In this document: piece by piece, positions 39,032 through 51,437 of the stretch
Layout: every line of letters begins with the position of its first letter
How positions within the stretch are numbered: the stretch's first letter is position 1
Source: Variovorax sp. PAMC26660
GTDB taxonomy: Bacteria > Pseudomonadota > Gammaproteobacteria > Burkholderiales > Burkholderiaceae_C
DNA length: 64,000 bases
Assembly (NCBI RefSeq): GCF_014302995.1
Contig: NZ_CP060295.1
Location: 1,674,001 to 1,738,000, forward strand
Reading direction: 5' to 3'
The notes under the pieces: generated by a model
Told to the model about the DNA's origin: nothing
The model's database searches: none
Seen by the model: the letters and a program-made list of their open reading frames with translations, nothing else
Position numbers and translations under genes: made by a program

Positions 39032-39939
39032 CAAGCCCCCGGCTGCCGCTGCCCACGCGCGAAGGCGTCGGCCCGAGCTGCGTGGGGCTGTCGCACGGCC
39101 CCTGGCCCACCATCGCCGAATTCCTGATCGAGCGCTTTCCCGCCATCACGCGCGAGGCCTGGCTCGAGCGCATCGCGGCCGGCGACGTGATCGACGAGCA
39201 CCACGTGCCCGTGACCGCGCAGCGCCGCTATGAATCGCCGCTGCGCGTTTATTACTACCGCACGCTCGATGCCGAGGTGCCCATCCCCTTCGAGGAACAG
39301 GTGCTGTTCCAGGACGACCAGCTCGTGGTCGTGGACAAGCCCCCCTTCCTGCCCGTCACGCCCACCGGCAAGTACCTGCAGCAAAGCCTGCTGGTGCGGC
39401 TCAAGCGCAAACTGAAGATCGACGACCTCGTGCCGCTGCACCGCATCGACCGCAGCACCTCGGGGCTGGTGCTGTTCTCGGTGCGCCCCGAAACGCGTGG
39501 TGCCTACCAGGCGATGTTTCCCGAACGCCGCATCGCCAAGCACTACGAGGCCGTGGTGCCGTGGCACGAGGGCGTGTCGTCGGTGCCCGAGGTCTACCGC
39601 AGCCGGCTGGTCGACGACGAGCACTTCATGCGCGTGAAGGAAGAAGCGGGCGAGCCCAACTCCGAGACCCGCATCGTGGTGCAAGAGGCGCGAGATGGCC
39701 ATGCGCTGCTGCAGCTCTCGCCGGTCACCGGCCGCAAGCACCAGCTGCGCGTGCACTGCATGGCGCTGGGCATGCCGATCGTGAACGACCCGATCTATCC
39801 CACGCTGCTGCCCGAGAACACCGACGACTTCGACAAGCCCCTGCAGTTGCTGGCCAAGTCGGTGGCTTTTCTCGACCCCATCACCGGCGGCCTGCGCAAT
39901 TTCATGAGCCCGCGCAGCCTGTCGCTGGCGCCAAGGTGA
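39028..39939 (+). CDS. RluA-family pseudouridine synthase
   Basis: A 303-residue enzyme. The catalytic motif is PLHRIDRSTSGLVLF (Asp in HRID). Other family strings: VVDKPPFLPVTPTG, PVTGRKHQLRVHC and PIVNDPIYP. It makes pseudouridine in rRNA or tRNA; which site cannot be told. The ATG at 39028 overlaps the kinase stop (ATGA); longer in-frame starts lie within the kinase gene. Confidence 0.93.
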   Translation: MTSPRLPLPTREGVGPSCVGLSHGPWPTIAEFLIERFPAITREAWLERIAAGDVIDEHHVPVTAQRRYESPLRVYYYRTLDAEVPIPFEEQVLFQDDQLVVVDKPPFLPVTPTGKYLQQSLLVRLKRKLKIDDLVPLHRIDRSTSGLVLFSVRPETRGAYQAMFPERRIAKHYEAVVPWHEGVSSVPEVYRSRLVDDEHFMRVKEEAGEPNSETRIVVQEARDGHALLQLSPVTGRKHQLRVHCMALGMPIVNDPIYPTLLPENTDDFDKPLQLLAKSVAFLDPITGGLRNFMSPRSLSLAPR

Positions 39940-40008
39940 CGCAGCGCGGACGCGCCGCGCACTAAGCTCGTTTCCTGAGATTTTTCTAATTCAGGAGACA
40001 CCTGCACC

Positions 40009-40779
40009 ATGGACACCACCCAACTCTTCTCGCTGAAGGGCCGCAGCGCCTTGATCACCGGCGGCTCGCGCGGCATCGGCCGCATGATCGCCGAGGGCTT
40101 CCTGGCGCAGGGCGCGCGCGTGTACATCTCGGCGCGCAAGGCCGCGGCCTGCGACCAGACCGCCAAGGAGCTTTCGGCCTTCGGCCACTGCGTGTCGCTG
40201 CCGGCGGACGTGTCCACGCTGGAAGGCGCGCAGGCGCTGGTCGAGGCCTACGCCAAACACGAAGACTCGCTCGACATCCTCGTCAACAACGCCGGTGCAG
40301 CCTGGGGCGCGCCGTACGAGGAGTTTCCGGAAAGCGGCTGGGACAAGGTGGTCGACCTGAACCTGAAGACGCCCTTCTTCCTGACCCAAGCGCTGACGCC
40401 GATGCTCAAGAAGGCCGCGACCGACCATCTGTCGAAGGTCATCAACATCGCGTCGATCGACGGCATCTCGATCAATCCGCAGGAAACGTACTCCTACGCG
40501 GCCAGCAAGGCCGGGTTGATCCAGCTCACGCGGCGCATGGCACTGCGGCTGGCGCAAGACCGCATCGTGGTCAGCGCGATCGCGCCCGGCGCGTTTGCGT
40601 CCGACATGAACAAGGTGGCGCGGGACCATGGGGACGAGGTCAAGGAACGCATTCCGGCCGGTCGCATCGGCGTGCCGGAAGACATGGCCGGCGCCGCCAT
40701 CTACCTGGCGTCGCGGGCTGGCGACTACGTGATGGGCTCGACGCTGGTGGTCGACGGCGGCGTCACGCACGCCCGCTGA
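40009..40779 (+). CDS. Short-chain dehydrogenase/reductase, RhlG-like
   Basis: A 256-residue SDR. Cofactor motif TGGSRGIG (17-24, NADP type with a following Arg), NNAG at 93-96, Ser149, and YxxxK at Tyr163-Lys167. The overall sequence resembles RhlG/3-oxoacyl-reductase-like SDRs. Substrate unknown. AGGAGA lies 11 bases before the ATG. It converges with the YgjP-like gene 10 bp away. Confidence 0.92.
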   Translation: MDTTQLFSLKGRSALITGGSRGIGRMIAEGFLAQGARVYISARKAAACDQTAKELSAFGHCVSLPADVSTLEGAQALVEAYAKHEDSLDILVNNAGAAWGAPYEEFPESGWDKVVDLNLKTPFFLTQALTPMLKKAATDHLSKVINIASIDGISINPQETYSYAASKAGLIQLTRRMALRLAQDRIVVSAIAPGAFASDMNKVARDHGDEVKERIPAGRIGVPEDMAGAAIYLASRAGDYVMGSTLVVDGGVTHAR

Positions 40780-40789
40780 GGCTTTTCTT

Positions 40790-41758
40790 CTACGACCAGC
40801 GAGGGACGGCTTCGTCCTTCAGCTTCTGCCTGAGCAGGTCGTAGTCGGGCACCACGCTCTCGACCGTTTCCCAGAAACGGTGCGAGTGGTCCATCACCCG
40901 CAGGTGGGCCAGCTCGTGCGCGACCACGTAGTCGATCACCGGCAGCCCGAAATGAATCAACCGCCAGTTGAGGCGGATCGAGCCGTCCGCGCTCGCGCTG
41001 CCCCAGCGCGTTGCGGCATTCGACAGCGACAGCTTCTGCCAGCTCACCCCGAGCCTGGGCGCGAAGTGATCGAGCCGTTCGATGAACAGGCGCCGCGCCT
41101 GCCGCATGAGCCAGGCCTGCGCCGCATCGCGGATCTGCGAGGGCTCGGCGTTCTGCGCCACCGCCAGCCGCAAGGTGCGCGGCCCGTCGCCCTCGGCGGC
41201 ATCGAGCGTGCCGCCGACGCTCGCAAAGCCGTGCTTCGGGTCGAGCTGGATCACGACCGGCTCGCCCATGAAGGGAAACTGTGCGCCGTTCTTCCATTCG
41301 ATGCGCGTGGCCTCGACACGCGCATGACGCTGCTGCGTCTCGGTGAGCTTGCGCAGGATCCAGTCGGCCTTCTCCTGGATCGCGGCATCGACATCGCGCA
41401 GTGCCACCCAGCGCGGTGCGCGCACCGACAGGCCTTCGGCACCCACCAGGAAGCCGATGGTCTTGCGCTTGCCGCGCTTGAATTCATACGCCACGCGCGC
41501 CGTGCCCAGCACCACCTGGCGTGTGGCCTGAGGGTGCGCGAAGTTCGCGAGGGTCAGGGTCTCAGCCAGCGGGATCGCTGGCGGTGCATCCTTGTCGTAC
41601 GGCTCCACGAGCGTTGGCGGCGCGGCCGGCACAGCGGGCGGCGCAACCAGCTTGGGCTTCTTCGCTCGCCGGGGCGCTGCTGGCGAAGGTGCTGGCGGTG
41701 CAAATTCGCTCCCCAGCCCCTCGAACAGGTCCATCGTGAACTGCAGCAGGCCCTGCAT
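40790..41758 (-). CDS. YgjP-like metallopeptidase (DUF45)
   Basis: A 322-residue protein. The C-terminal half has the zinc motif HELAHLRVMDHSHRFW typical of the YgjP/WLM-like (DUF45) peptidases, preceded by SLSNAATRWGSASADGSIRLNWRLI, a strong family string. The N-terminus has a Pro/Ala-rich linker with a basic patch (APRRAKKPKLV). The fold is soluble. It lies 14 bp after the acyltransferase gene on the same strand. The biological substrate is unknown. Confidence 0.9.
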   Translation of the reverse strand: MQGLLQFTMDLFEGLGSEFAPPAPSPAAPRRAKKPKLVAPPAVPAAPPTLVEPYDKDAPPAIPLAETLTLANFAHPQATRQVVLGTARVAYEFKRGKRKTIGFLVGAEGLSVRAPRWVALRDVDAAIQEKADWILRKLTETQQRHARVEATRIEWKNGAQFPFMGEPVVIQLDPKHGFASVGGTLDAAEGDGPRTLRLAVAQNAEPSQIRDAAQAWLMRQARRLFIERLDHFAPRLGVSWQKLSLSNAATRWGSASADGSIRLNWRLIHFGLPVIDYVVAHELAHLRVMDHSHRFWETVESVVPDYDLLRQKLKDEAVPRWS

Positions 41759-41772
41759 GTCGGGTTCTTTCT

Positions 41773-42555
41773 TCAGCGCGCGTCCGATGGCGACGACGGC
41801 AATGGTTGCTGCTGCGGGCTGTCGACGTAGGCCTCGGGGTCGAGGCGGCGCATCTCGGCCTCGATCCAGGCTTCGACTTCGCGCATCAGCTCATCGGGCT
41901 TGCGGCCCACGCTCGGGATTGCCGGGCCGATGGACACATCGACCACGCCCGGGCGCTTGATGAATGCCTTGCGCGGCCAGACCTTGGCCGAGGTCACGGC
42001 AATCGGGATCACCGGCACGCCCGTCTCGCAGGCCAGCCGCGTGCCGCCGCTCTTGTAGGTGCCCTTCTGGCCGCGCGGAATGCGCGTGCCTTCGGGGAAC
42101 ATGATGATCCAGATGCCCTGCGCCAGCAGCTTGCGGCCCTGGTTGACCACCTTGTTGAAAGCCTGCGCGCGCTGGCTGCGGTCGATGTGGATCATGTCCA
42201 GCCGCGCCATGGCCCAGCCGAAGAAGGGCACGTAGATCAGTTCCTTCTTGAACACGTAGGCCAGCGGGTGCGGCATCAGCGTGGGCATGAGGAAGGTTTC
42301 GAGCGTGGACTGGTGCTTGACCAGCAACACCGCGCCCGCGAGCTGGTCGGTCGGCAGGTTCTCCATGCCGGTCACGCGGGTCTTGATGCCCAGCAGCACG
42401 CGCGCGCCGCCGATGGCCCAACTGAGCCATTGCTCGGCCATCCAGTAGAGCGGAATGCCGCGCTTCCAGATCGAGCTGACGCACATGATGATGCCCCAGG
42501 GCACGACGGTGACAAGCATCCACAGGGCGTGGAGAACGGAACGGAAAAACGCCAT
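41773..42555 (-). CDS. 1-acyl-sn-glycerol-3-phosphate acyltransferase
   Basis: A 260-residue membrane-bound PlsC-fold enzyme. An N-terminal hydrophobic segment (ALWMLVTVVPWGIIMCV) anchors it. Motif III is FPEGTRIPRG and motif IV VPVIPIAV. Motif I reads KHQSTLETF, that is HX4E rather than the usual HX4D. It would acylate lysophosphatidic acid in phospholipid synthesis. Its ATG overlaps the gmhB-like stop (ATGA). Confidence 0.9.
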   Translation of the reverse strand: MAFFRSVLHALWMLVTVVPWGIIMCVSSIWKRGIPLYWMAEQWLSWAIGGARVLLGIKTRVTGMENLPTDQLAGAVLLVKHQSTLETFLMPTLMPHPLAYVFKKELIYVPFFGWAMARLDMIHIDRSQRAQAFNKVVNQGRKLLAQGIWIIMFPEGTRIPRGQKGTYKSGGTRLACETGVPVIPIAVTSAKVWPRKAFIKRPGVVDVSIGPAIPSVGRKPDELMREVEAWIEAEMRRLDPEAYVDSPQQQPLPSSPSDAR

Positions 42556-43133
42556 CAGACAGCTACCTGCAGTGCAGCCTGCGCTTCGCGCACAAGCAGA
42601 AAGTCGACAAAGGCGGCGAGGCTCTCGTGAACCATCGTGTTCGCCGGATATTCGGGCGGCAGCGGATCGACGCCGCGGCAGGCCGCGCCCATGCCCGTGA
42701 GCAGCAGGTGCGGCTCGCAGCCGGCGGCCGCGCCGGCCTGCAGGTCGCGCAGACTGTCGCCAGCCGTCGGGACGCCCTTCAGATCGATGCCATAGCGGTC
42801 GCCGATCTGCAGGAACAGGCCCGACTTCGGCTTGCGGCAGTCGCAGTCCTCGTCCGGGCTGTGCGGGCAATAGAACACGGCGTCGATCTTGCCGCCCACG
42901 GCCGCGAGCATCTTGTGCATCTTGGCGTGCATGGCATTGAGCGAGGCCATGTCGAACAGGCCGCGCCCCAGGCCCGACTGGTTGGACGCGATCACCACGT
43001 GCCAGCCCGCATGGTTGAGCCGCGCCACCGCCTCCAGCGCGCCGGGCAGCGGCGTCCACTCGATGTCGCTCTTGACGAAATCTTCGCGGTGCACGTTGAT
43101 CGTGCCGTTGCGGTCGAGGATGACGAGTTTCAT
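42555..43133 (-). CDS. gmhB: GmhB-like HAD-IIIA phosphatase with Asn at the second Asp
   Basis: A 192-residue HAD protein like D-glycero-beta-D-manno-heptose-1,7-bisphosphate 7-phosphatase (LPS inner core). Motif I is LVILDRNGTIN, where Asp7 is the nucleophile but the second Asp is Asn9. Other parts are normal: IASNQSGLGRG, the zinc-finger-like CPHSPDEDCDC, and KPKSGL and GDSLRDLQAG. The D-to-N change would remove the usual general acid/base. The start at 43133 matches the family; an alternative is 43148. Confidence 0.85.
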   Translation of the reverse strand: MKLVILDRNGTINVHREDFVKSDIEWTPLPGALEAVARLNHAGWHVVIASNQSGLGRGLFDMASLNAMHAKMHKMLAAVGGKIDAVFYCPHSPDEDCDCRKPKSGLFLQIGDRYGIDLKGVPTAGDSLRDLQAGAAAGCEPHLLLTGMGAACRGVDPLPPEYPANTMVHESLAAFVDFLLVREAQAALQVAV

Positions 43134-43167
43134 GGCAGAACCACCCATGGTGAGGTTGTCCGGAAGA

Positions 43168-45300
43168 TCAGACGGCCAGCCGCTCGAGCTGCGCCACGCG
43201 GTTCATCGCGGCGTGCAGCAACATCAGCAGGCCCAGGCGGTTCAGGCGCAGGTCGGCCTGCTCGGCATTGACCATCACGCCGTCGAAGAAGGCATCGACC
43301 GGCTCGCGCAGCGCGGCCAGCGTCTGCAGCGAGGCGGTGTAGTCGCCGGCGTCGAACTGCGCATTGGCGGCGGGCACGACCTGTGCCATGGCCGCGTGCA
43401 GCGCCTTCTCGGCGGGCTCCTGCAGCAGCAGTTCGCTGACGTGCGCGTCGGCCTCGGGCGCCTTCTTGAGGATGTTGCCGATGCGCTTGTTGGCGGCGGC
43501 CAGTGCAGCGGCGGCGGGCAGTGCGGCGAAGGCGCGCACTGCCGCCAGCAGCTTGGGCACTTCGCCCAGGCGCTGCGGGCGAGGGGCCAGCACGGCATCG
43601 ACTTCCTGCGCGCTCGCGCCCTGCTCGCGCAGGCTGCCGGCGAGGCGGTCGAGGATGAAGTCCTGCAGCTCGACCGTGGCCTTGCTGCTCTCGAAGCCGG
43701 CGATGCCCTTGAACTGCGCGGCGGCGTCCTGCAGCAGCGCGTTCAGGCCCAACGCGAGGTCCCTTTCGGTCAGCATGCGGATCACACCGAGCGCATGGCG
43801 GCGCAGCGCGAACGGGTCGCGGTCGCCGGTGGGCAGGTTGCCGATGCCGAACATGCCGACCAGCGTTTCGAGCTTGTCGGCCAGCGCGACCACGAGGCCG
43901 ACGGTGTTGCGCGGCAGTTCGTCGCCGGCAAAGCGCGGCTTGTAGTGGTCTTCGATGGCGTCGGCCACTGCGGCATCGAGGCCGTCGTGCAGCGCGTAGT
44001 AGCGGCCCATGGTGCCTTGCAGCTCGGGGAACTCGCCGACCATGTCGGTCACGAGGTCGGCCTTGGCCAGTTGCGCGGCTTGCGTCGCCTGCGCGGCCAG
44101 CGTGGTGTCACCGAGTTTTTCGGCAATGCCGCGTGCGATGTGCATCACGCGCTGGACACGCTCGCCCTGCGTGCCGAGCTTGTTGTGATAGACCACCTTG
44201 CCCAGCGACTCGACGCGCGAGGCCAGCGATTTCTTGCGGTCCTGGTCGAAGAAGAACTTGGCATCGGCCAGGCGCGGGCGCACCACGCGCTCGTTGCCCT
44301 GGATCACCGCGCTCGCGTCGTCGGGGCTGATGTTGCTGACGACGAGGAAGTTGTGGGTGAGCTTGTTCGACGCGTCGAGCAGCGGAAAGTACTTCTGGTT
44401 GGCCTTCATCGTGAGGATCAGGCATTCCTGCGGCACTTCGAGGAATTCGCGCTCGAAACTGCAGACCAGCACGTTGGGGCGTTCGACCAGCGCGGTCACT
44501 TCGTCGAGCAGTGCGTCGTCGTGGATGGGCACGGCACCGCCGCCGACCTTGATGGCGGCGGCCGCCAGTTGGCGTGCGATTTCAGCGCGGCGCGCCTCGA
44601 AGCTCGCGATGACTGCGCCGTCGTCCTGCAGTTGCAGCGCATAGCTGTTGGCATCGCGCAGCACGACCGGATCGACCGCCGCCTCGAAGCGGTGGCCGTG
44701 CGTCTCGCGGCCGGCCTTCAGGCCCAGCGCCTCGATGGGCACCACAGTGCTGCCGTGCAGCGCCACGAGGCCGTGCGCGGGACGCACGAAGCTCACGCTG
44801 GTCCAGCCGGGCAGCTCGCTGCCTTCTTCAAGCTGGTAGGTCATGACCTTCGGAATCGGCAGCTTGGCAATGGCCTCGGCCAGGGCCTTCTGCAGGCCTT
44901 CGGCCAGCGTGGCGCCCTTGGCGGTGCTTTCGTAGAACAGCGCTTCGGCCTTGCCGTCCATCGCGCGCTTGAGGCCCGGCACGGCCGAGGCGTCGGCGCC
45001 GAGCGCGCCCAGGCGCTTGAGCAGGGCCGGCGTGGGCTGGCCCGAGGCATCGAGGCCCACGGCCACGGGCATGAGCTTTTGCGACACGGCCTTGTCGGCG
45101 GCGCGCTCGGCCACGTGCGTGAGGTGCGCGGCAAGGCGGCGCGGCGAAGCATAGGCGGTGAGCACCGCGCCCGCCTCGGCGAGCCCCTGCGCCACGAGCT
45201 GGTCGCGCAGCACGCCGGCAAAGGCGTCACCGAGCTTCTTCAACGCCTTGGGCGGCAATTCCTCGACAAACAGTTCGACAAGAAGGCTGGCAGACGACAT
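43168..45300 (-). CDS. glyS: Glycine-tRNA ligase, beta subunit
   Basis: A 710-residue protein typical of bacterial GlyS: LLVELFVEELPPKALKKLGDAF at the N-terminus, an HD-like region, and the C-terminal anticodon-binding DALR-like domain (VMVNAEQADLRLNRLGLLMLL). With GlyQ it forms the tetrameric enzyme that charges tRNA-Gly. It is separated from glyQ by a membrane-protein gene. Confidence 0.98.
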   Translation of the reverse strand: MSSASLLVELFVEELPPKALKKLGDAFAGVLRDQLVAQGLAEAGAVLTAYASPRRLAAHLTHVAERAADKAVSQKLMPVAVGLDASGQPTPALLKRLGALGADASAVPGLKRAMDGKAEALFYESTAKGATLAEGLQKALAEAIAKLPIPKVMTYQLEEGSELPGWTSVSFVRPAHGLVALHGSTVVPIEALGLKAGRETHGHRFEAAVDPVVLRDANSYALQLQDDGAVIASFEARRAEIARQLAAAAIKVGGGAVPIHDDALLDEVTALVERPNVLVCSFEREFLEVPQECLILTMKANQKYFPLLDASNKLTHNFLVVSNISPDDASAVIQGNERVVRPRLADAKFFFDQDRKKSLASRVESLGKVVYHNKLGTQGERVQRVMHIARGIAEKLGDTTLAAQATQAAQLAKADLVTDMVGEFPELQGTMGRYYALHDGLDAAVADAIEDHYKPRFAGDELPRNTVGLVVALADKLETLVGMFGIGNLPTGDRDPFALRRHALGVIRMLTERDLALGLNALLQDAAAQFKGIAGFESSKATVELQDFILDRLAGSLREQGASAQEVDAVLAPRPQRLGEVPKLLAAVRAFAALPAAAALAAANKRIGNILKKAPEADAHVSELLLQEPAEKALHAAMAQVVPAANAQFDAGDYTASLQTLAALREPVDAFFDGVMVNAEQADLRLNRLGLLMLLHAAMNRVAQLERLAV

Positions 45301-45395
45301 GGCTCAGAGGGATAGGACGAAAACTGCGCCGCAAGCGGCGCCGGTCACGGGCACGCAGCAATGCGGCACCGTGGAAGGGAAAGAAGAAAAACGGT

Positions 45396-45947
45396 TCATG
45401 CGGCGACGGCGCCGTTGCGCCGCTCCACGCTGCGGCGCGCCACGAGCGCAAGCACCGCCACCACCAGCAGCGGCGCCCAGACGGTGAACATCTCGTTGAG
45501 CAGCACCTGCGCGCCGCGCGGCGAGAAGAAGCGCTTGAGCGCTATCGGCGACACCTCGATGGGCCGCCACGGGCTGAAGTAGCGCACGTCGCTGAACGGC
45601 CAGAAGAAGGCGATGCCGATGCCGCCATTGGTCAGCATGTCCAGCAGCGGATGCGACACGGTGCACAGCGCGATCCACGCCCAGCCGGTCGCGCGGCGCA
45701 TGCCCCATCGCGGCGCGAGCCACCAGCCGATGAGGCCGAACACCAGCGCGAACAGCAGGGTGTGCGTGAAGCCGCGGTGTCCGCTCATGCCGCCATAGGC
45801 AATGCCGAGCTTGAAAGCGAGGCCGTCGAAGTCCGGCACGATGGCCGCGAGCATGCCCACCAGCAGCGCCGCCACCGGCACGCGCCGCGTGCCCAGCGCA
45901 ATGGCTGCGCAGACGGGAACGGCGACATGGGTGAAGATCGTTGGCAT
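45396..45947 (-). CDS. YdjM-like membrane-bound metal-dependent hydrolase (DUF457)
   Basis: A 183-residue inner-membrane protein of the YdjM/DUF457 family. Motifs include THVAVPVCAA, PDFDGL, SGHRGFTHTL and VSHPLLDMLTNGGIGIAFFWP. About four membrane segments are seen. The role is unknown; some relatives are SOS-regulated. It lies 15 bp after glyQ and 95 bp before glyS, so it divides the usual glyQ-glyS pair. Confidence 0.88.
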   Translation of the reverse strand: MPTIFTHVAVPVCAAIALGTRRVPVAALLVGMLAAIVPDFDGLAFKLGIAYGGMSGHRGFTHTLLFALVFGLIGWWLAPRWGMRRATGWAWIALCTVSHPLLDMLTNGGIGIAFFWPFSDVRYFSPWRPIEVSPIALKRFFSPRGAQVLLNEMFTVWAPLLVVAVLALVARRSVERRNGAVAA

Positions 45948-45962
45948 GGCGGGCGGGCAGGG

Positions 45963-46871
<909 letters not shown>

Positions 46872-47041
46872 GGCTCTGCGTGAAGGCGGCCGCCCGGTGG
46901 GAGAACCCCGCGGCGCAACGAACCGGCTATTTTACGAGGCAGCGGGCGGTCAGGAACGCCCCGCTATGCTCGACCTCCCCCTTTTGGAACCTCCCCCGTA
47001 CATCGTGATTCGCCTGTCCTCGCCGTCCGCGCCCTTTGCCC

Positions 47042-47854
47042 ATGCCCGTTGATCCCACCGCATTGACCGCCCTGGGCGAACGCATCGGCGCCCAGGCCTG
47101 GCCCGGTTTCCTGGTGTTGCTGGCCGTGCTGACCGCCGGTGCCGGCCTCGCGGCCTGGGGTTTCGAGCATCTTCGGCGCCGGCATGCGGCGCAACCCGAG
47201 CCGGGCACGTACCTGCTTTTCGGCGGACTGGCCATCGGCCTTGTCACGGTGCTCGGTCTTGCGAGGGTCTTTGCCGAGGTGGCCGAGGGCCTGGGCAACG
47301 GCCGGCCGATGGGGCTGCTGGACGAGACCATCAGCGAAGCGGTCGGCGCCCACACGCCGCTGGCCGTGCGCGAAGTGTTCCTGCGGCTCACCCATCTGGG
47401 CGACCCGTGGTTCATGGGGTCGATCTGCGTGCTGGTGGCTGTCTTGCTGTGGCTGCGCGGGCATCGCGGCTTTGCCGTCGGATGGCTGGCGGCCAGCGTC
47501 GGCAACGCGGGGCTGAACCATGTGCTCAAGCACATCTTCGAGCGCGCGCGGCCGATTCATGAGAACGGCTTCGCGCTGGTATCAGGCTTCAGCTTTCCGA
47601 GCGGCCACAGCTCCGGCTCGATGGTGCTCTACGGCATGCTGGGCTACCTGGGGCTGCGCATGCTGCCGCCGCGCTGGCGCGTGCCGTCGGTGATGGCGGC
47701 AACGGCCGTGGTCATCACCGTGGCCTGCAGCCGCATCTTCGTGCGGGCGCACTTTCCGACCGACGTGCTCGCGGGGCTGTGCTCGGGCGGGGCGTGGCTG
47801 GCGATCTGCATCGCGAGCATCGAGTACGCGCGGCACCATCGCCGAACGCGGTAG
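47042..47854 (+). CDS. PAP2-family phosphatase
   Basis: A 270-residue multi-pass membrane phosphatase. The PAP2 signature is KHIFERARP, then PSGHSSGSM, then SRIFVRAHFPTDV, with six hydrophobic segments. It removes phosphate from a lipid phosphate (phosphatidate or undecaprenyl pyrophosphate) on the outer face of the membrane. The ATG at 47042 is preferred over the in-frame TTG six bases upstream. Divergent from glyQ. Confidence 0.92.
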   Translation: MPVDPTALTALGERIGAQAWPGFLVLLAVLTAGAGLAAWGFEHLRRRHAAQPEPGTYLLFGGLAIGLVTVLGLARVFAEVAEGLGNGRPMGLLDETISEAVGAHTPLAVREVFLRLTHLGDPWFMGSICVLVAVLLWLRGHRGFAVGWLAASVGNAGLNHVLKHIFERARPIHENGFALVSGFSFPSGHSSGSMVLYGMLGYLGLRMLPPRWRVPSVMAATAVVITVACSRIFVRAHFPTDVLAGLCSGGAWLAICIASIEYARHHRRTR

Positions 47855-47871
47855 CCAGGCCTTCGCCCAGC

Positions 47872-47904
47872 AAAAAGGCCGCGAAGGCTGATGCCCCCGC
47901 GGCC
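47872..47904 (-). terminator. Intrinsic terminator after the asparaginase gene
   Basis: On the minus strand GGCCGCG and CGCGGCC (plus 47898-47904 and 47877-47883) form a 7-bp stem with a 14-base loop, followed by TTTTT (plus 47872-47876). It lies just after the asparaginase stop and also separates the convergent PAP2 gene. Confidence 0.8.
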
Positions 47905-47934
47905 CGGTTCTGGTCACTGAAATCGCTCGACGGA

Positions 47935-50089
<2,155 letters not shown>

Positions 50090-50186
50090 GGTGCTTGAAG
50101 TTCCGCCGCTTCCAGGGGAAGCCAGTCTGCGCAACCTTATCGAGATCGGGGAAAACCCGATGTGCGCCAGCGAACAGACAAGCGCG

Positions 50187-50954
50187 TCAGCCTCTGGGCT
50201 GCCGCCGCAACAGAAGGCCTGAGCGCGGCATGTCGCGCATGAACGGCGGAATCGACAACGCCAGCAGCAGCGCGGCGAGCGGGATCACGCAGACAAACCC
50301 GATGTACTTGAAGCCCAGCGCCCCCACTGCGCCGCCGAGCACGAACATGCCGATCAGCCCGGCCGCCCGTTGCATGCGGCTGTGATCGTGGCGAACCGCC
50401 GAGTCTGCGGTGGCGGCCCGCCCGTTCCAATAAAGCATCTTGCCCAGCTCAATGCCCAGGTCGGTGATGTTGCCGGTCATGTGGGTGGTGCGGATGCTGC
50501 CGCCCGAGGTTTTCGAGGCGACCGCGTTCTGCAGGCCCATGATGAAGGAGAGCAGCAGCACGGTGAGCGGCACCGCGAACGGCGTGGCCCAGGTCAGCGT
50601 CACGGCGCCCATGAGGCCAAAGGGGAACATCAGCGCGGCTTCCAGCAGCAGCGGCAATGCATAGACGCTGTGCAGATGATGCTGGCGGCCCCAGTTCACC
50701 AGGACCGCGCAGACCGCGGCGCCCGAGAGAAACGCCAGCACGGCGCCGAGCGCATTGAGCAGCAGCTTCGTGTTGCCCAGCACCAGCCCGTCGGCGAGCT
50801 GCGACGCGAAGCCGGTCATGTGCGAGGTGTACATGTGAAGCACCAGGAACCCGCCCGCATTGACCGCGCCGGCATTGAAGGCCAGCAGCAACCCCAGCGC
50901 CCTGTTGGTGGAGGGCGCGCGATGGCGGCTGGTGAGAAAGCGCAATCTGCGCAT
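50187..50954 (-). CDS. YoaK-family membrane protein (DUF1275)
   Basis: A 255-residue inner-membrane protein. DUF1275 strings: LLLAFNAGAVNAGGFLVLHMYTSHMTGFASQLADGL, AFLSGAAVCAVLV, LLSFIMGLQNAVASKTSGGSIRTTHMTGNITDLGIELGK. Six membrane segments are seen. YoaK-type proteins are of unknown function and look like small transporters. The start is 50954 or 50993; neither has a strong SD. Confidence 0.9.
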   Translation of the reverse strand: MRRLRFLTSRHRAPSTNRALGLLLAFNAGAVNAGGFLVLHMYTSHMTGFASQLADGLVLGNTKLLLNALGAVLAFLSGAAVCAVLVNWGRQHHLHSVYALPLLLEAALMFPFGLMGAVTLTWATPFAVPLTVLLLSFIMGLQNAVASKTSGGSIRTTHMTGNITDLGIELGKMLYWNGRAATADSAVRHDHSRMQRAAGLIGMFVLGGAVGALGFKYIGFVCVIPLAALLLALSIPPFMRDMPRSGLLLRRQPRG

Positions 50955-51032
50955 GGATGAGGCCTGGATTCCTTGGGGGGTGCGCCAGGACATTTCAGCA
51001 CGTTTGCCTGGCGGGCGCGTGGCCCCTTCGCG

Positions 51033-51437
51033 TCAGGGCTGTGCGTCCTCCTCTTGCGCAAGATGGCGCGTCTGCTCGACGCAGTAGGCAAACAGGTCGT
51101 CGAGTTCGGTGGATTTGTCGAAGACCGCGTCGGCGCCCAGCTCGGCGGCACGCTGCCGGATCTCGCGGGTGGCGTAGTTGGTCAGCACGACGACCTTCTG
51201 GTAAGGCTCCCTGCGGCGGCATCCCGCCAGCACGCCCAGGCCGCTGCCGCCCTTGAGGAAAAGATCGACGATGGCAAGGTGCCAGGTGCCGTCGTGCATC
51301 GACAGCCACTGGCTGGTCTCGGCCTGGGTGGCGGAGTGCGCGACCACGCGCACGTCGGCGATTTCGCGCAGCGTCTCGATCAGGTTGTCGCGGATGGTCT
51401 CGTTGTCTTCGGCCAGGTAGGTGATGAGTGTGGTCAT
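51033..51437 (-). CDS. Stand-alone response-regulator receiver protein
   Basis: A 134-residue receiver domain alone. Acidic pocket Glu10-Asp11 (YLAEDN), phospho-accepting Asp58 in AIVDLFLKGGSG, Thr in VVLTNYATRE and Lys in VFDKSTE. No output domain. It would act in a phosphorelay or by protein contact. It lies alone upstream of Dps on the opposite strand; the partner kinase is not visible nearby. Confidence 0.92.
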   Translation of the reverse strand: MTTLITYLAEDNETIRDNLIETLREIADVRVVAHSATQAETSQWLSMHDGTWHLAIVDLFLKGGSGLGVLAGCRRREPYQKVVVLTNYATREIRQRAAELGADAVFDKSTELDDLFAYCVEQTRHLAQEEDAQP

